Origin: Mycobacterium sp. 1465703.0
Lineage (GTDB): Bacteria > Actinomycetota > Actinomycetes > Mycobacteriales > Mycobacteriaceae
DNA length: 37,505 nt
NCBI RefSeq assembly: GCF_001672975.1
Contig: NZ_LZKU01000208.1
Location: 1 to 37,505 of the forward strand
Direction: 5' to 3'
How positions within the stretch are numbered: position 1 is the first letter of the stretch; each line of letters opens with the position of its first letter. Of this stretch, positions 17,809 through 26,295 are shown piece after piece. The position numbers and the translations under genes were made by a program. The notes beneath the pieces are model-generated. The model saw only the letters and a program-made list of their open reading frames with translations. It was not told the origin of the DNA and ran no database searches.

Positions 17809-18212
17809 CGTCACCCGACAACTCCCTGGACTGGCTGGTGACCAGGTTCGCCCGTGAAGTCCCCGGCGTCGCGCATGCGCTGCTGGTCTCCGTCGATGGG
17901 CTGCCTATCGCCGCGAGCGAGCATCTCCCGCGGGAACGCGCCGATCAGTTAGCCGCGGTCGCCTCCGGGCTGGCCAGCCTGGCCACCGGCGCGGCGCAGC
18001 TTTTCGAGGGTGGCCAGGTGCTGCAGTCGGTCGTCGAGATGCAAAACGGCTACCTGTTGTTGATGCGCGTCGGAGACGGCTCGCATCTGGCGACGCTCGC
18101 TGCGGCGTCGTGCGACATCGGTCAGATCGGCTACGAGATGGCCGTCCTCGTCGAACGGGTTGGCGGCGTGGTGCAGTCGACCCGCCGGTCGGCCGTGCAG
18201 CAGCACCAGTGA
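17805..18212 (+). CDS. mfpD: Roadblock/LC7 domain protein of the mfp conservon (Rv3364c-like)
   Basis: 135-aa MglB-type roadblock protein, a family that regulates small GTPases as dimers. Conserved features are [40 protein letters not shown] and the central amphipathic helix with [15 protein letters not shown]. The ATG overlaps the mfpE stop by 4 bp, and the stop is 6 bp before mfpC. Its likely partner is the GTPase two genes downstream, by analogy with MglB and MglA; this is inference. Confidence 0.9.
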   Translation: MTSPDNSLDWLVTRFAREVPGVAHALLVSVDGLPIAASEHLPRERADQLAAVASGLASLATGAAQLFEGGQVLQSVVEMQNGYLLLMRVGDGSHLATLAAASCDIGQIGYEMAVLVERVGGVVQSTRRSAVQQHQ

Positions 18213-18218
18213 GCCGCG

Positions 18219-18593
18219 ATGGATACCCCCGAGACCTGGCCGGCACACCGTAAGGGGAACCTGGTCCGCCCGTACACCCTGACGTCCGGGCGGACCGACA
18301 CCAACGTCGACCTACCGGTGGAAGCGCCGATTCAGACGCTGCAGGCCGGTCTGAGCCACCGGTGGCCGCCCAACGATGCGCGAGGCAGAATTATCCAACT
18401 GTGCGTCGACAGCCCGTCGGTCGCCGAAATCTCAGCCCGGCTGGACTTGCCGCTCGGTGTCGCGCGCGTCCTGGTCGGGGATCTGGTGTTGTCCGGCTAC
18501 CTTCGAGTGCACCAGACGTTGTCCGAGCGTTCGACCAGAGATGAGCGCCACGACTTGATAGGAAGGACACTGCGTGGCTTACGCGCACTCTGA
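18219..18593 (+). CDS. mfpC: DUF742 protein of the mfp conservon (Rv3363c-like)
   Basis: 124-aa DUF742 protein with the family start LVRPYTLTSGRT and a winged-helix-like segment (IIQLCVDSPSVAEISARLDL, then LGVARVLVGDLVLSGYLRVH). The role of DUF742 is not established; it always accompanies the roadblock and GTPase genes. The last 20 bp overlap the start of the GTPase gene. Confidence 0.9.
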   Translation: MDTPETWPAHRKGNLVRPYTLTSGRTDTNVDLPVEAPIQTLQAGLSHRWPPNDARGRIIQLCVDSPSVAEISARLDLPLGVARVLVGDLVLSGYLRVHQTLSERSTRDERHDLIGRTLRGLRAL

Positions 18594-19161
18594 CGTGCAG
18601 CCCGACTCCGGCGTTCACGCGTCGACGAAGATTGTGATCGCCGGCGGATTCGGAGCAGGCAAGACCACCTTCGTCGGGGCGGTGTCCGAAATCATGCCGC
18701 TGCGCACCGAGGCGATGGTCACCGACGCCTCGGCCGGCGTCGACATGCTCGAGGCCACCCCGGACAAGCAGACCACCACCGTCGCGATGGACTTCGGCCG
18801 GATCACACTGGCCGAAGACCTGGTGCTCTACCTGTTCGGCACTCCCGGGCAGCGCCGCTTCTGGTTCATGTGGGACGACCTGGTGCGCGGCGCGATCGGC
18901 GCGGTGGTGCTGGTCGACTGCCGCCGCCTGGCCGACAGCTTCGCCGCGGTCGACTTCTTCGAGCATCGCAACCTGCCGTTTCTCGTCGCGGTGAACGAGT
19001 TCGACGGCGCCCCCCGCTACCCGGTGGCCGAGGTGCGCGAGGCGCTGACCTTGCCGCCGCACATTCCGGTGATCACGGTCGACGCCAGGGATCGCCGGTC
19101 GGCGACCGACGCCTTGATCGCGGTCAGCGAATACGCCCTGGCCAGCCTGTCGACCAATTGA
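18574..19161 (+). CDS. mfpB: Small GTPase of the mfp conservon (MfpB)
   Basis: 195-aa Ras-like GTP-binding protein. The P-loop is GGFGAGKTTF (near residue 25), the switch II region is FGTPGQRRFWFMWDD, and VAVNEFDGA stands in for the NKxD base-recognition motif (NEFD). GTG 18574 has AGGAAGGA just upstream within the mfpC end. In mycobacteria MfpB has been reported to work with MfpA in fluoroquinolone tolerance. Its TGA overlaps the TTG start of mfpA (TTGA), so the two are translationally coupled. Confidence 0.92.
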   Translation: MAYAHSDVQPDSGVHASTKIVIAGGFGAGKTTFVGAVSEIMPLRTEAMVTDASAGVDMLEATPDKQTTTVAMDFGRITLAEDLVLYLFGTPGQRRFWFMWDDLVRGAIGAVVLVDCRRLADSFAAVDFFEHRNLPFLVAVNEFDGAPRYPVAEVREALTLPPHIPVITVDARDRRSATDALIAVSEYALASLSTN

Positions 19162-19724
19162 CCGCCCAGACCGCACGCTGGGCCGACCGCGAATTCGAGG
19201 GTCACGACTTCACCGACGACGATCTCAGCCGGCTGCAGACCGAGCGGGTCGTGTTCACCGAATGCAATTTCAGCGGCGCCAACCTGGCCGAGTCGCAACA
19301 CCGCGGTTCGGCCTTCCGCAACTGCACATTCCGGCGGACGTCGTTGTGGCACAGCACCTTTTCGCAGTGCTCGATGCTGGGGTCGGTGTTCGTGCAGTGC
19401 CGGCTGCGGCCGATCACCTTCGACGAGGTGGACTTCACGCTCGCAGTCCTCGGTGGCATCGACCTTCGTGGCGTCGACCTGAGCGGCTGCCGGCTGCGCG
19501 AGACCAGTCTGGTGGAGGCCGACCTGCGCAAGGCCGTGCTGCGTGGGGCGGACCTGCGCGGCGCCCGGACCACCGGCGCCCGGCTGGACGACGCCGATCT
19601 GCGCGGCGCCGTCGTGGACTCGACGTCGTGGACGAGCGCCTCGCTGGCCGGCGCCCGCGTGGACGTCGACCAGGCGGTGGCCTTCGCGCTGGCGTACGGG
19701 CTTCGGCTGGACAGCGGCGACTGA
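19158..19724 (+). CDS. mfpA: Pentapeptide-repeat gyrase-binding protein MfpA
   Basis: Right-handed beta-helix protein that mimics B-DNA, binds DNA gyrase and lowers fluoroquinolone susceptibility. The 188-aa product consists of A(D/N)LXX pentapeptides, for example CNFSGANLAESQHRGSAF, FRNCTFRRTSLWHSTF, DLRKAVLRGADLRGAR and ARLDDADLRGAVVDST, ending in the C-terminal dimer helix DVDQAVAFALAYGL. It aligns throughout with Rv3361c (183 aa) as recalled. The longer open frame starts inside mfpB and is rejected; TTG 19158, overlapping the mfpB stop, gives the right length. It converges with the FHA-ABC gene, with only 4 bp between stops. Confidence 0.94.
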   Translation: MTAQTARWADREFEGHDFTDDDLSRLQTERVVFTECNFSGANLAESQHRGSAFRNCTFRRTSLWHSTFSQCSMLGSVFVQCRLRPITFDEVDFTLAVLGGIDLRGVDLSGCRLRETSLVEADLRKAVLRGADLRGARTTGARLDDADLRGAVVDSTSWTSASLAGARVDVDQAVAFALAYGLRLDSGD

Positions 19725-19728
19725 TCGC

Positions 19729-22284
19729 TCAGCGGGTGAGCCGGATGCGCCACCGCACCAACGCGGCGTAGGCCACGGTGAGCACCGCGAGCATGCCCAT
19801 GTCGAACAGCCAGGCCGCCGACGTGTGCTCGAAATGGCTGTCCCTGGGGCTCTGCGGGCCCGGCGACACCGTCCACAGGTCGACCGTCGACCCCTGCGCC
19901 GCGTAGCCCCACCGCGAGGGCACCAGCCAGGACAGCTGGTCGAGGAAGAACCGGTGGGTGACCGGCACCATGCCGCCGGAGAGCACCATCTGCAACATCA
20001 GCGACACCACCAGCAGCGGCATGATCTGTTCGCCGGTGCGCGCCAGCGCCGAGAGCAGCAGGCCCAGCATCGCCGACGCCACACACGTCGCCGCCACTCC
20101 GACGAACAGCTCCAGGGTCGCATTGCCGAGCAGCACCGCCGGTCGCGTGGGCGGCCCCTTGCCCACGACCACGATGGCCGTGGCGATGGCCGCCTGGATG
20201 ACGGCGAACGTGCAGAACACCGCGACCTTGGCCAGCAGGTAGGCCGTGCTGGACAGGCCGACCGCCTGTTCACGCCGGAAGATCGGCCGCTCGCCGATGA
20301 GGTCGCGGATGGTCAGCGCGGTCCCCATGAACGCGGCGGCCATGGTGAGCAGCGTCAAGATCATCCCGGCTTCGCCGGCCGACTCACCGGCCGGATCGGC
20401 GTAGCCGAATCCGACGGTGCCAGGGACCGTCAGCGACAGCGCGCCCATCACGAACGGCAATATCGCCAGGAACAGAAAGTACGCGTGGTCGGAGACCACC
20501 AAGCGGACCTGGCGGCGTGCGATGGTGGAGAACTGGCGCCGCTTGCTGGTCTGCGCCGGGACGCCGAGGTCGGCCGGCGCCTCGGTCCGCGCCGGGGGCG
20601 GGGGTTTGTTCTGGGCCAGGAAGCGGCGATTGGCCTCGTCCGGGTCGGCGCCCACCTTGGCGAAGATGTGCGCCCAGTTGGTAGTCCCCATCGCCGCACC
20701 GATCTCGGCGGGCGGACCGAGGAACGCCGTCTTGCCGCCGGGCGCCATCAGCAGCACCTGGTCACAGACATCGAGGTAGGTGAGCGAGTGGGTCACCACC
20801 AGCACCACGCGCCCGGCGTCGGCGAGTTGCCGCAACATCGTCATGACCTGCAGATCCAGCGCCGGGTCCAGTCCGGAGGTCGGCTCGTCCAGGATCAGCA
20901 GCGACGGCCCGGTCAGCAGTTCCAGCGCCACCGAGGCGCGTTTGCGCTGCCCCCCGGAGAGCTTGTCCACCCGGGTGTTCGCATGCTCGGTCAATCCCAG
21001 CTCGTCGAGCACTTCGGCGACGACCTGCTCGCGGTCGGCCTTGCTGGTGTCGGGCGGCAGGCGCAGTTCGGCGGCGTAGCCGAGCGCCTGGCTGACCGTG
21101 AGCTGACGGTGCACGACGTCGTCCTGGGGGACCATCCCGATCCTGGTGCGCAGCGAGGCGTAGTCGGTGTGGATGTCGTGGCCCTCGAAGGTGACCGAGC
21201 CCGACGAGGGCGTGGCATAGCCGGCGATCAGCCGCGACAGCGTGGTCTTGCCCGCGCCCGACCCGCCAATCAGTGCGGTCAGGGTGCCGGGGCGGGCAAC
21301 CAGTGAGATCCGTTCCAGCAGGTGCTTGCCGTCGATGTCGAAGTTGACCTCGCGCACCTCCAGGCCGCCGGCCCGAGTCGCCGCCTCCTGGCGGCGCACC
21401 AGCACGCCGCCGTGGAACACCAGGTCGACGTTGCCGATCGTCACCACGTCGCCGTCGGCCAGCACCGCGGATCCCACCCTGACACCGTTGACGAAGGTGC
21501 CGTTGCTGCTGTTCGCGTCGCGGATCTCGGCGCCGGTCGGCGTCGGCGTCAAGAAGGCGTGATGGCGCGAGGCCAGCACGTCGTGCACGACGATGTCGTT
21601 GTTGAGCGCGCGCCCGATCGAGACGGCGCGTCCGGGCGCCGGCCGGCGGTCGGATTCCGGTCCCGGGACGCTGACCCGGGTGGTGCGAAATTCGCCGACG
21701 GCGCCGCTGCGGCCGGACCGGGAGGACGGGTTCAGGGCGCCCGGGTGCGGGCCCGACTGCGGCACGCCACGGGTCGCGGCGTCCGGCGGGTTGGCGAACC
21801 TGCGCTGGGCGCCCTTGGGTGGGAAGGGGCGCGACGGCCGACTCGGTGGCCCGGGCGGGGCCGTCACGGGCCTCGGGCCGGTGGGTTGTGCCCGCACCGG
21901 CGACGATGCGCCGGGCGGCGCCGCGATGAGCGGAATCGACGTCGTGGTCGGCGGAAGCAGGCCGACGGTGCCGGTGTGCTGACCCACTTCGAAGGTGATC
22001 CGTGGCCCGTCGGGCTTGCCGATGTTGATCGTCTGGCCGTCGTGGATGTCGACGACCGGCACCCGCTGGCCGTCCAGGTACACCCCGTTCAGGGAATTGT
22101 TGTCGACCGCGCGCCACCGGCCCTGTTCGAAGCGCAGCAACACGTGCGCGCGGGCGATCAACGGGTGCGCCACCCGCAGGTCGGCGCGCAGGTCGCTGCC
22201 GACGACCACGTCGCGACCGGCAGCGAAGCTGCCTTCGGATCGGTCAGATCGAGCCGTCAGCACCGGCTGCGCAGGTCGGGTCAT
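19729..22284 (-). CDS. FHA-domain ABC exporter, second of two tandem Rv1747-like copies
   Basis: Half-type ABC exporter with two FHA domains, 851 aa. FHA-1 spans about 24-94, a Pro/Ser-rich linker follows, and FHA-2 is at about 220-295. The ABC domain has Walker A GGSGAGKTT (about 340), LSGGQRKR (about 440) and Walker B LLILDEPTSGLDP. Six or so membrane segments fill the rest from about 600. FHA-2 keeps IGRALNND and the SRHH loop. FHA-1 has lost the phosphothreonine-binding Arg (VGSD, Ser30 instead of VGRD) and the loop Ser (LIARAH, Ala44 instead of LISRAH). Rv1747, the M. tuberculosis relative, exports cell-envelope lipid and is phosphorylated by PknF. A GTG at 22287 precedes ATG 22284; a TAACCT 7 bp upstream favours the ATG. 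Confidence 0.9.
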   Translation of the reverse strand: MTRPAQPVLTARSDRSEGSFAAGRDVVVGSDLRADLRVAHPLIARAHVLLRFEQGRWRAVDNNSLNGVYLDGQRVPVVDIHDGQTINIGKPDGPRITFEVGQHTGTVGLLPPTTTSIPLIAAPPGASSPVRAQPTGPRPVTAPPGPPSRPSRPFPPKGAQRRFANPPDAATRGVPQSGPHPGALNPSSRSGRSGAVGEFRTTRVSVPGPESDRRPAPGRAVSIGRALNNDIVVHDVLASRHHAFLTPTPTGAEIRDANSSNGTFVNGVRVGSAVLADGDVVTIGNVDLVFHGGVLVRRQEAATRAGGLEVREVNFDIDGKHLLERISLVARPGTLTALIGGSGAGKTTLSRLIAGYATPSSGSVTFEGHDIHTDYASLRTRIGMVPQDDVVHRQLTVSQALGYAAELRLPPDTSKADREQVVAEVLDELGLTEHANTRVDKLSGGQRKRASVALELLTGPSLLILDEPTSGLDPALDLQVMTMLRQLADAGRVVLVVTHSLTYLDVCDQVLLMAPGGKTAFLGPPAEIGAAMGTTNWAHIFAKVGADPDEANRRFLAQNKPPPPARTEAPADLGVPAQTSKRRQFSTIARRQVRLVVSDHAYFLFLAILPFVMGALSLTVPGTVGFGYADPAGESAGEAGMILTLLTMAAAFMGTALTIRDLIGERPIFRREQAVGLSSTAYLLAKVAVFCTFAVIQAAIATAIVVVGKGPPTRPAVLLGNATLELFVGVAATCVASAMLGLLLSALARTGEQIMPLLVVSLMLQMVLSGGMVPVTHRFFLDQLSWLVPSRWGYAAQGSTVDLWTVSPGPQSPRDSHFEHTSAAWLFDMGMLAVLTVAYAALVRWRIRLTR

Positions 22285-22291
22285 CACATCC

Positions 22292-22297
22292 AGGTTA
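22292..22297 (-). promoter_or_regulatory. Putative -10 element of the second FHA-ABC gene
   Basis: TAACCT on the minus strand, 7 bp before ATG 22284, in the 37 bp between the two ABC genes. It suggests a separate leaderless transcript for this copy as well as read-through from the first. Confidence 0.35.
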
Positions 22298-22321
22298 GAG
22301 GTCGTTGCTTGCGACCCGGCC

Positions 22322-24976
22322 TCAGCGTTTCAGCCGGATATGCCAGCGGACGAAGCCGGTGTAGCCGATCGACAGCGCCGCCAGCATGAACATGTCGAAG
22401 ACGAAAATGTGCTTCGAGTGCTGCCAAATCGGGTCGTTGGTCGGTATCTGCTTGACCTTCACCAGCGACGGAAAGTCGATCGAGGACGCGCCCGCCGCGT
22501 AGCCCCAACGAGCCGGCGTCAGCCACGCCATCTGCTCGAGGCCGATGCGCTGATACACCGGGATCATGCCGCTGGAGAACACCAGCTGGGACATGATCGA
22601 CACCACCAGCAGCGGCATGATCTGTTCGTTGGACTGCGCCAACGCCGAGAGCAGCAGCCCGAGCATCGCCGACGCTATACAGGTGCCCGCCACGGTGACG
22701 AACAGCGAGAACGTCGAGTTGCCGAAAAACTGGGGATGCGCCGTCGGCGCGCCCTTACCCAGCCTCACGATGGTGGTCGCGATCGCCGCCTGGGCGGTGG
22801 CGAAAACGCAGAACACCGCGATCTTGGCCAGCAGATAGGCCGTCGTGGACAGGCCCACGGCCTGTTCTCGGCGGAAGATGGCCCGCTCGCCGATCAGGTC
22901 GCGGATGGTCAGCGCGGTGCCCATGAAGACGGCGCCGATGTTCAACAGCACCATGATGTACTGCGGCTGTGTCGGCGCCGGTCCCAACGGATCGGCCGGG
23001 CCGAGGCCGGGATGGGGACCTTTCACGGTCAGCGACAACGCGCCGATCAGGAACGGCAGGACCGCCAAGAAGATCGTGTAACCGCGGTCGGAGACGACCA
23101 GCCGAACCTGGCGGCGGGCGATCGTGGACAACTGCCGGAAGAGATCGGTTTGGGGCGGTTCACCCAGGTCCGCCGGACTCTCCGGAGTCGGCGGCGCCGA
23201 CGACTGCTGGTTGCGCTCCTTGAAGCGGCGGTTGGCCTCGTCCGGGTCGGCGCCCACCTTGGCGAAGATGTCGGCCCAGTTGCGGGTGCCCAAGGCGGGC
23301 TCGACCTGATCGGGCGGCCCGCAGAAGGCGGTCTTGCCGCCGGGCGCGACCAGCAGGATCTGATCGCACACGTCCAGGTAGGACACCGAGTGGGTGACCA
23401 CCAGCACCACGCGGCCCGCGTCGGCCAGCTGGCGCAGCATCAACATGACCTGACGGTCCAGTGCCGGGTCCAGGCCGGAGGTCGGCTCGTCCAGCAGCAA
23501 CAGCGATGGCTGGGTGAGCAGCTCCAGCGCGACCGACGCGCGTTTGCGCTGGCCGCCGGAGAGCTTGTCGACCCGGGTGTCGGCGTGCTGGGTCATGTCG
23601 AGTTCCTCGAGCACCTGCGCGACGACGCGGGCCCGTTCCTCTTTGCTGGTGTCGGGTGGTAGCCGCAGTTCGGCGGCGTAGTTCAGCGCCTGGTTGACCG
23701 TCAGCTGGCGGTGCACCACGTCGTCCTGCGGCACCATCCCGATCCGGCTGCGCATGGACGCGTACTCGCTGTGAATGTCGTGGCCCTCGAAGGTGACATT
23801 GCCCGAGGTCGGGCTGGTGTAACCGACGATCAGCCGCGACAGCGTGGTCTTGCCGGCACCCGAACCACCGATGATGGCGGTCAGCGTCCCGGGCCGCGCG
23901 GTCAGCGAGATGTGGTCGAGCAGCTGCTTGCCGTGGTCCACGGTGTAGCAGACGGAGTTGACCTCCAGCCCGCCCGTCCGCGTCGCCGCCTCGGTGCGTC
24001 GCACCAGGCCGTCGCCGGTGAACACCAGGTCGACGTTGCCGATGGTGACCACGTCGCCTTCGGTCAGCACCGCCGAGCCGACCCGGACACCGTTGACGAA
24101 GGTTCCGTTCACGCTGTGCGCGTCGCGGATCTCGGTGCCCAGCGGCGTCTGGATCAAGAAGGCGTGGTGGCGCGAGGCCAGCACGTCCTGGATGACGATG
24201 TCGTTGTCGGTGGCCCGGCCGATGGTCTGCGACCCGGCCGGCTTCTGGATCGCACCGGACCGCGACGGCAGCAATGCCTGGAACATCTTGGTCGCGAGGT
24301 TTGCCACCTCGGGCGGCTTGACGGAGGCGGGCGCCATCTGGGTGTGCGGTCCGGCCACCGAGCCCACGGCCGGCATCTGCGCGATGGGCGGGGCGTGGTG
24401 CGGCGGGGGTGGCGCGGCCGGCGGGAACGCGGGCGGGCGTCCGCCGCCGCCCCCGTACATGGTCTGACCCGGTGGCGCCTGGCGCTGCACGGGTGCGGGT
24501 TGCGGTCGCCGCGGTGGCGCCGCCCAGTTGGGTGTGCGGCCGGGCGGCGGCGGGGGTGGTGCGGCGACGGGCGGAGCCGGCTGCGCCGACCATGCCGCGG
24601 CCTGCGGGGGCGCGGCCACCGGGATGCCCATCGATTCGGTCCGGGGTGGACGCCCGGCCATACCTTGGTGGCGCCCGACGTCGAAGGTCAGCAGCGGTCC
24701 GTCCGGGTTGCCGATGTTGAGCGTCTGTCCGTCGTGGATCTCGACCACCGGCACGCGGCGGCCGTTGACGAAAGTTCCGTTGAGCGAACCGTTGTCGATG
24801 GCCAGCCACTTGCCCTGTTCGAAACGCAGCAGCAGGTGGGCGCGCGAGATCAGCGGATGGGTGATGCGCATGTCTGCTCGCAGATCGCGCCCGACTACTA
24901 CATCGTGGCCCGCTGCGAAGGTGCGTTCCGATCCTTCGTGATGGACGGTTAGCGCTGGCGGGGCTGGTGCTGACAT
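22322..24976 (-). CDS. FHA-domain ABC exporter, first of two tandem Rv1747-like copies
   Basis: 884-aa ABC exporter with the same plan as its downstream neighbour: FHA-1 (about 23-95), a long Pro/Gly-rich linker (about 110-215, with poly-Pro and GGGGG runs), FHA-2 (about 248-325), ABC domain (Walker A near 370, LSGGQRKR near 470, LLLLDEPTSGLDP), then the C-terminal membrane domain. Both FHA domains keep the phosphothreonine-binding residues: VGRDLRAD and LISRAH in FHA-1, IGRATDND and SRHH in FHA-2. It is the more Rv1747-like copy (RDLRADMRITHPLISRAH). The frame starts at GTG 24982, but ATG 24976 has TACAGT exactly 7 bp upstream. The old-yellow-enzyme gene ends 30 bp upstream on the same strand, so read-through is also possible. 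Confidence 0.91.
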   Translation of the reverse strand: MSAPAPPALTVHHEGSERTFAAGHDVVVGRDLRADMRITHPLISRAHLLLRFEQGKWLAIDNGSLNGTFVNGRRVPVVEIHDGQTLNIGNPDGPLLTFDVGRHQGMAGRPPRTESMGIPVAAPPQAAAWSAQPAPPVAAPPPPPPGRTPNWAAPPRRPQPAPVQRQAPPGQTMYGGGGGRPPAFPPAAPPPPHHAPPIAQMPAVGSVAGPHTQMAPASVKPPEVANLATKMFQALLPSRSGAIQKPAGSQTIGRATDNDIVIQDVLASRHHAFLIQTPLGTEIRDAHSVNGTFVNGVRVGSAVLTEGDVVTIGNVDLVFTGDGLVRRTEAATRTGGLEVNSVCYTVDHGKQLLDHISLTARPGTLTAIIGGSGAGKTTLSRLIVGYTSPTSGNVTFEGHDIHSEYASMRSRIGMVPQDDVVHRQLTVNQALNYAAELRLPPDTSKEERARVVAQVLEELDMTQHADTRVDKLSGGQRKRASVALELLTQPSLLLLDEPTSGLDPALDRQVMLMLRQLADAGRVVLVVTHSVSYLDVCDQILLVAPGGKTAFCGPPDQVEPALGTRNWADIFAKVGADPDEANRRFKERNQQSSAPPTPESPADLGEPPQTDLFRQLSTIARRQVRLVVSDRGYTIFLAVLPFLIGALSLTVKGPHPGLGPADPLGPAPTQPQYIMVLLNIGAVFMGTALTIRDLIGERAIFRREQAVGLSTTAYLLAKIAVFCVFATAQAAIATTIVRLGKGAPTAHPQFFGNSTFSLFVTVAGTCIASAMLGLLLSALAQSNEQIMPLLVVSIMSQLVFSSGMIPVYQRIGLEQMAWLTPARWGYAAGASSIDFPSLVKVKQIPTNDPIWQHSKHIFVFDMFMLAALSIGYTGFVRWHIRLKR

Positions 24977-24983
24977 CGCCACA

Positions 24984-24989
24984 ACTGTA
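24984..24989 (-). promoter_or_regulatory. Putative -10 element of the first FHA-ABC gene
   Basis: TACAGT on the minus strand followed by 7 bp and ATG 24976, a leaderless pattern that argues against the in-frame GTG 6 bp further upstream. Confidence 0.4.
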
Positions 24990-25006
24990 GCTTGCAGCGC
25001 TGTGGT

Positions 25007-26212
25007 TTACCGCTGAGCGTCAGGCGCGCCGGTGACGACGCAGTGTGTCCGGGTGTAAATCGTGGGCATGCAGCGATTGCAGTGCGTGCACGCCGAATGC
25101 ACCTGATGCGCGGCGCCATCTGCGGCGATCCGGTTGATCAGATCCGGCTCGGCCAGCAGTGCGCGGGCCATCGCGACGAACTCGAATCCCTCGGCCATCG
25201 CCAGATCCATCGTCTCCCGGTTAGTGATGCCGCCGAGCAGGATCAGCGGCATCTTCAACTCGTCGCGGAACAGCTTGGCGTCACGCAGCAGATAGGCCTC
25301 GCGGTAGGGATATTCGCGCAAGAACTTCTTGCCCGTCATGCGCATGCCCCAGCGCAGCGGCGGCTTGAACGCCCCGGCGAACTCCTTGAGCGGTGCCTCG
25401 CCACGGAACAGGTACATCGGGTTGACCAGTGAACTGCCCGCGGTGAGTTCGATCGCGTCCAGCCCGCCGTCTTCTTCCAGCCACTTGGCGGTGGTCAGCG
25501 ACTCCTCGGTGCTGATGCCGCCGCGAACGCCGTCGGCCATGTTCAGCTTGGCGGTCACCGCGATGGGGGTGCCTTCCTTCTCCACCGCTCGCCGGACGGC
25601 CATCACCATGCCGCGGGCGACCTTGGCCCGGTTCTGCAGCGATCCGCCGAACTCGTCGCCGCGGCGGTTGATCAGCGGGGACAGAAACGAACTCGCCAGG
25701 TAGTTGTGGCCCAAGTGGATTTCGACGGCGTCGAAGCCGGCCTCGATGGCCAGCCGGGCGGCGTTGGCGTGCGCGGCGATGACGTCGTCGATGTCCTCGC
25801 GGGTGGCCTTCTTGGCGAACCGCATCCCGATCGGATTGAAGAACCGGACCGGCGCCAGGGCTTTCGCCTTGTTGGACTTGGCGTTGGCCACCGGGCCGGC
25901 GTGGCCGATCTGCGCGCTGACCGCGGCGCCCTCGGCGTGGATCGCGTCGGTGAGCCGGCGGAATCCGGGCACCGCCTCGGGTCGCATCCAGATCCCGTTG
26001 CCCTCGGTGCGGCCGCCGGGGGAGACGGCGCAGTAGGCGACGGTCGTCATGCCGACCCCGCCGGCGGCCGGCAGTCGGTGGTATTCGATGAGGTCGTCTG
26101 TCACCAGGGCCTCGGGTGTGCGCGCCTCGAACGTGGCGGACTTGATGGTGCGGTTACGCAGCGTGATCGGACCGAGCTTCGCGGGGCTGAAGACGTCCGG
26201 AGGGGTAGGCAT
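25007..26212 (-). CDS. Old-yellow-enzyme family NADH:flavin oxidoreductase (Rv3359-like)
   Basis: 401-aa TIM-barrel FMN oxidoreductase. FSPAKLGPITLRNRTIKSAT is the family N-terminus. AQIGHAGPVANAK and AGFDAVEIHLGHNYLASSFL carry FMN- and substrate-binding residues, and PLILLGGITNRETMD is the phosphate-binding strand. Near the C-terminus lies CTHCNRC...C (C-x2-C-x2-C-x9-C), similar to but spaced differently from the 4Fe-4S motif of 2,4-dienoyl-CoA reductases. The protein ends just after it, so the extra FAD/NAD domain of that subfamily is missing. ATG 26212 has TAGGCT 7 bp upstream. It is divergent from folD with an 83-bp gap. The substrate is unknown. Confidence 0.88.
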   Translation of the reverse strand: MPTPPDVFSPAKLGPITLRNRTIKSATFEARTPEALVTDDLIEYHRLPAAGGVGMTTVAYCAVSPGGRTEGNGIWMRPEAVPGFRRLTDAIHAEGAAVSAQIGHAGPVANAKSNKAKALAPVRFFNPIGMRFAKKATREDIDDVIAAHANAARLAIEAGFDAVEIHLGHNYLASSFLSPLINRRGDEFGGSLQNRAKVARGMVMAVRRAVEKEGTPIAVTAKLNMADGVRGGISTEESLTTAKWLEEDGGLDAIELTAGSSLVNPMYLFRGEAPLKEFAGAFKPPLRWGMRMTGKKFLREYPYREAYLLRDAKLFRDELKMPLILLGGITNRETMDLAMAEGFEFVAMARALLAEPDLINRIAADGAAHQVHSACTHCNRCMPTIYTRTHCVVTGAPDAQR

Positions 26213-26219
26213 AACGGGG

Positions 26220-26225
26220 AGCCTA
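26220..26225 (-). promoter_or_regulatory. Putative -10 element of the old-yellow-enzyme gene
   Basis: TAGGCT on the minus strand, 7 bp before ATG 26212, with no ribosome-binding site between: a leaderless arrangement. Confidence 0.45.
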
Positions 26226-26283
26226 ATGGCGCTCGCAAGCGCGGCGAAGCCGGGCGCGGCGGGTCGCCATCATCGATGTCTGC

Positions 26284-26289
26284 CAGACT
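26284..26289 (+). promoter_or_regulatory. Putative -10 element of folD
   Basis: CAGACT followed by 6 bp and the GTG at 26296. A weaker match to TANNNT, but the spacing fits a leaderless start and no Shine-Dalgarno sequence is present. Confidence 0.35.
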
Positions 26290-26295
26290 GTCAGC

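Noticed and set aside
21995..23662. Long open frame (555 codons) on the plus strand opposite the two ABC genes
   Set aside because: It is antisense to two clearly homologous ABC exporters; the His/Arg/Gln-rich composition is typical of a GC-rich shadow frame, and no domain is visible.
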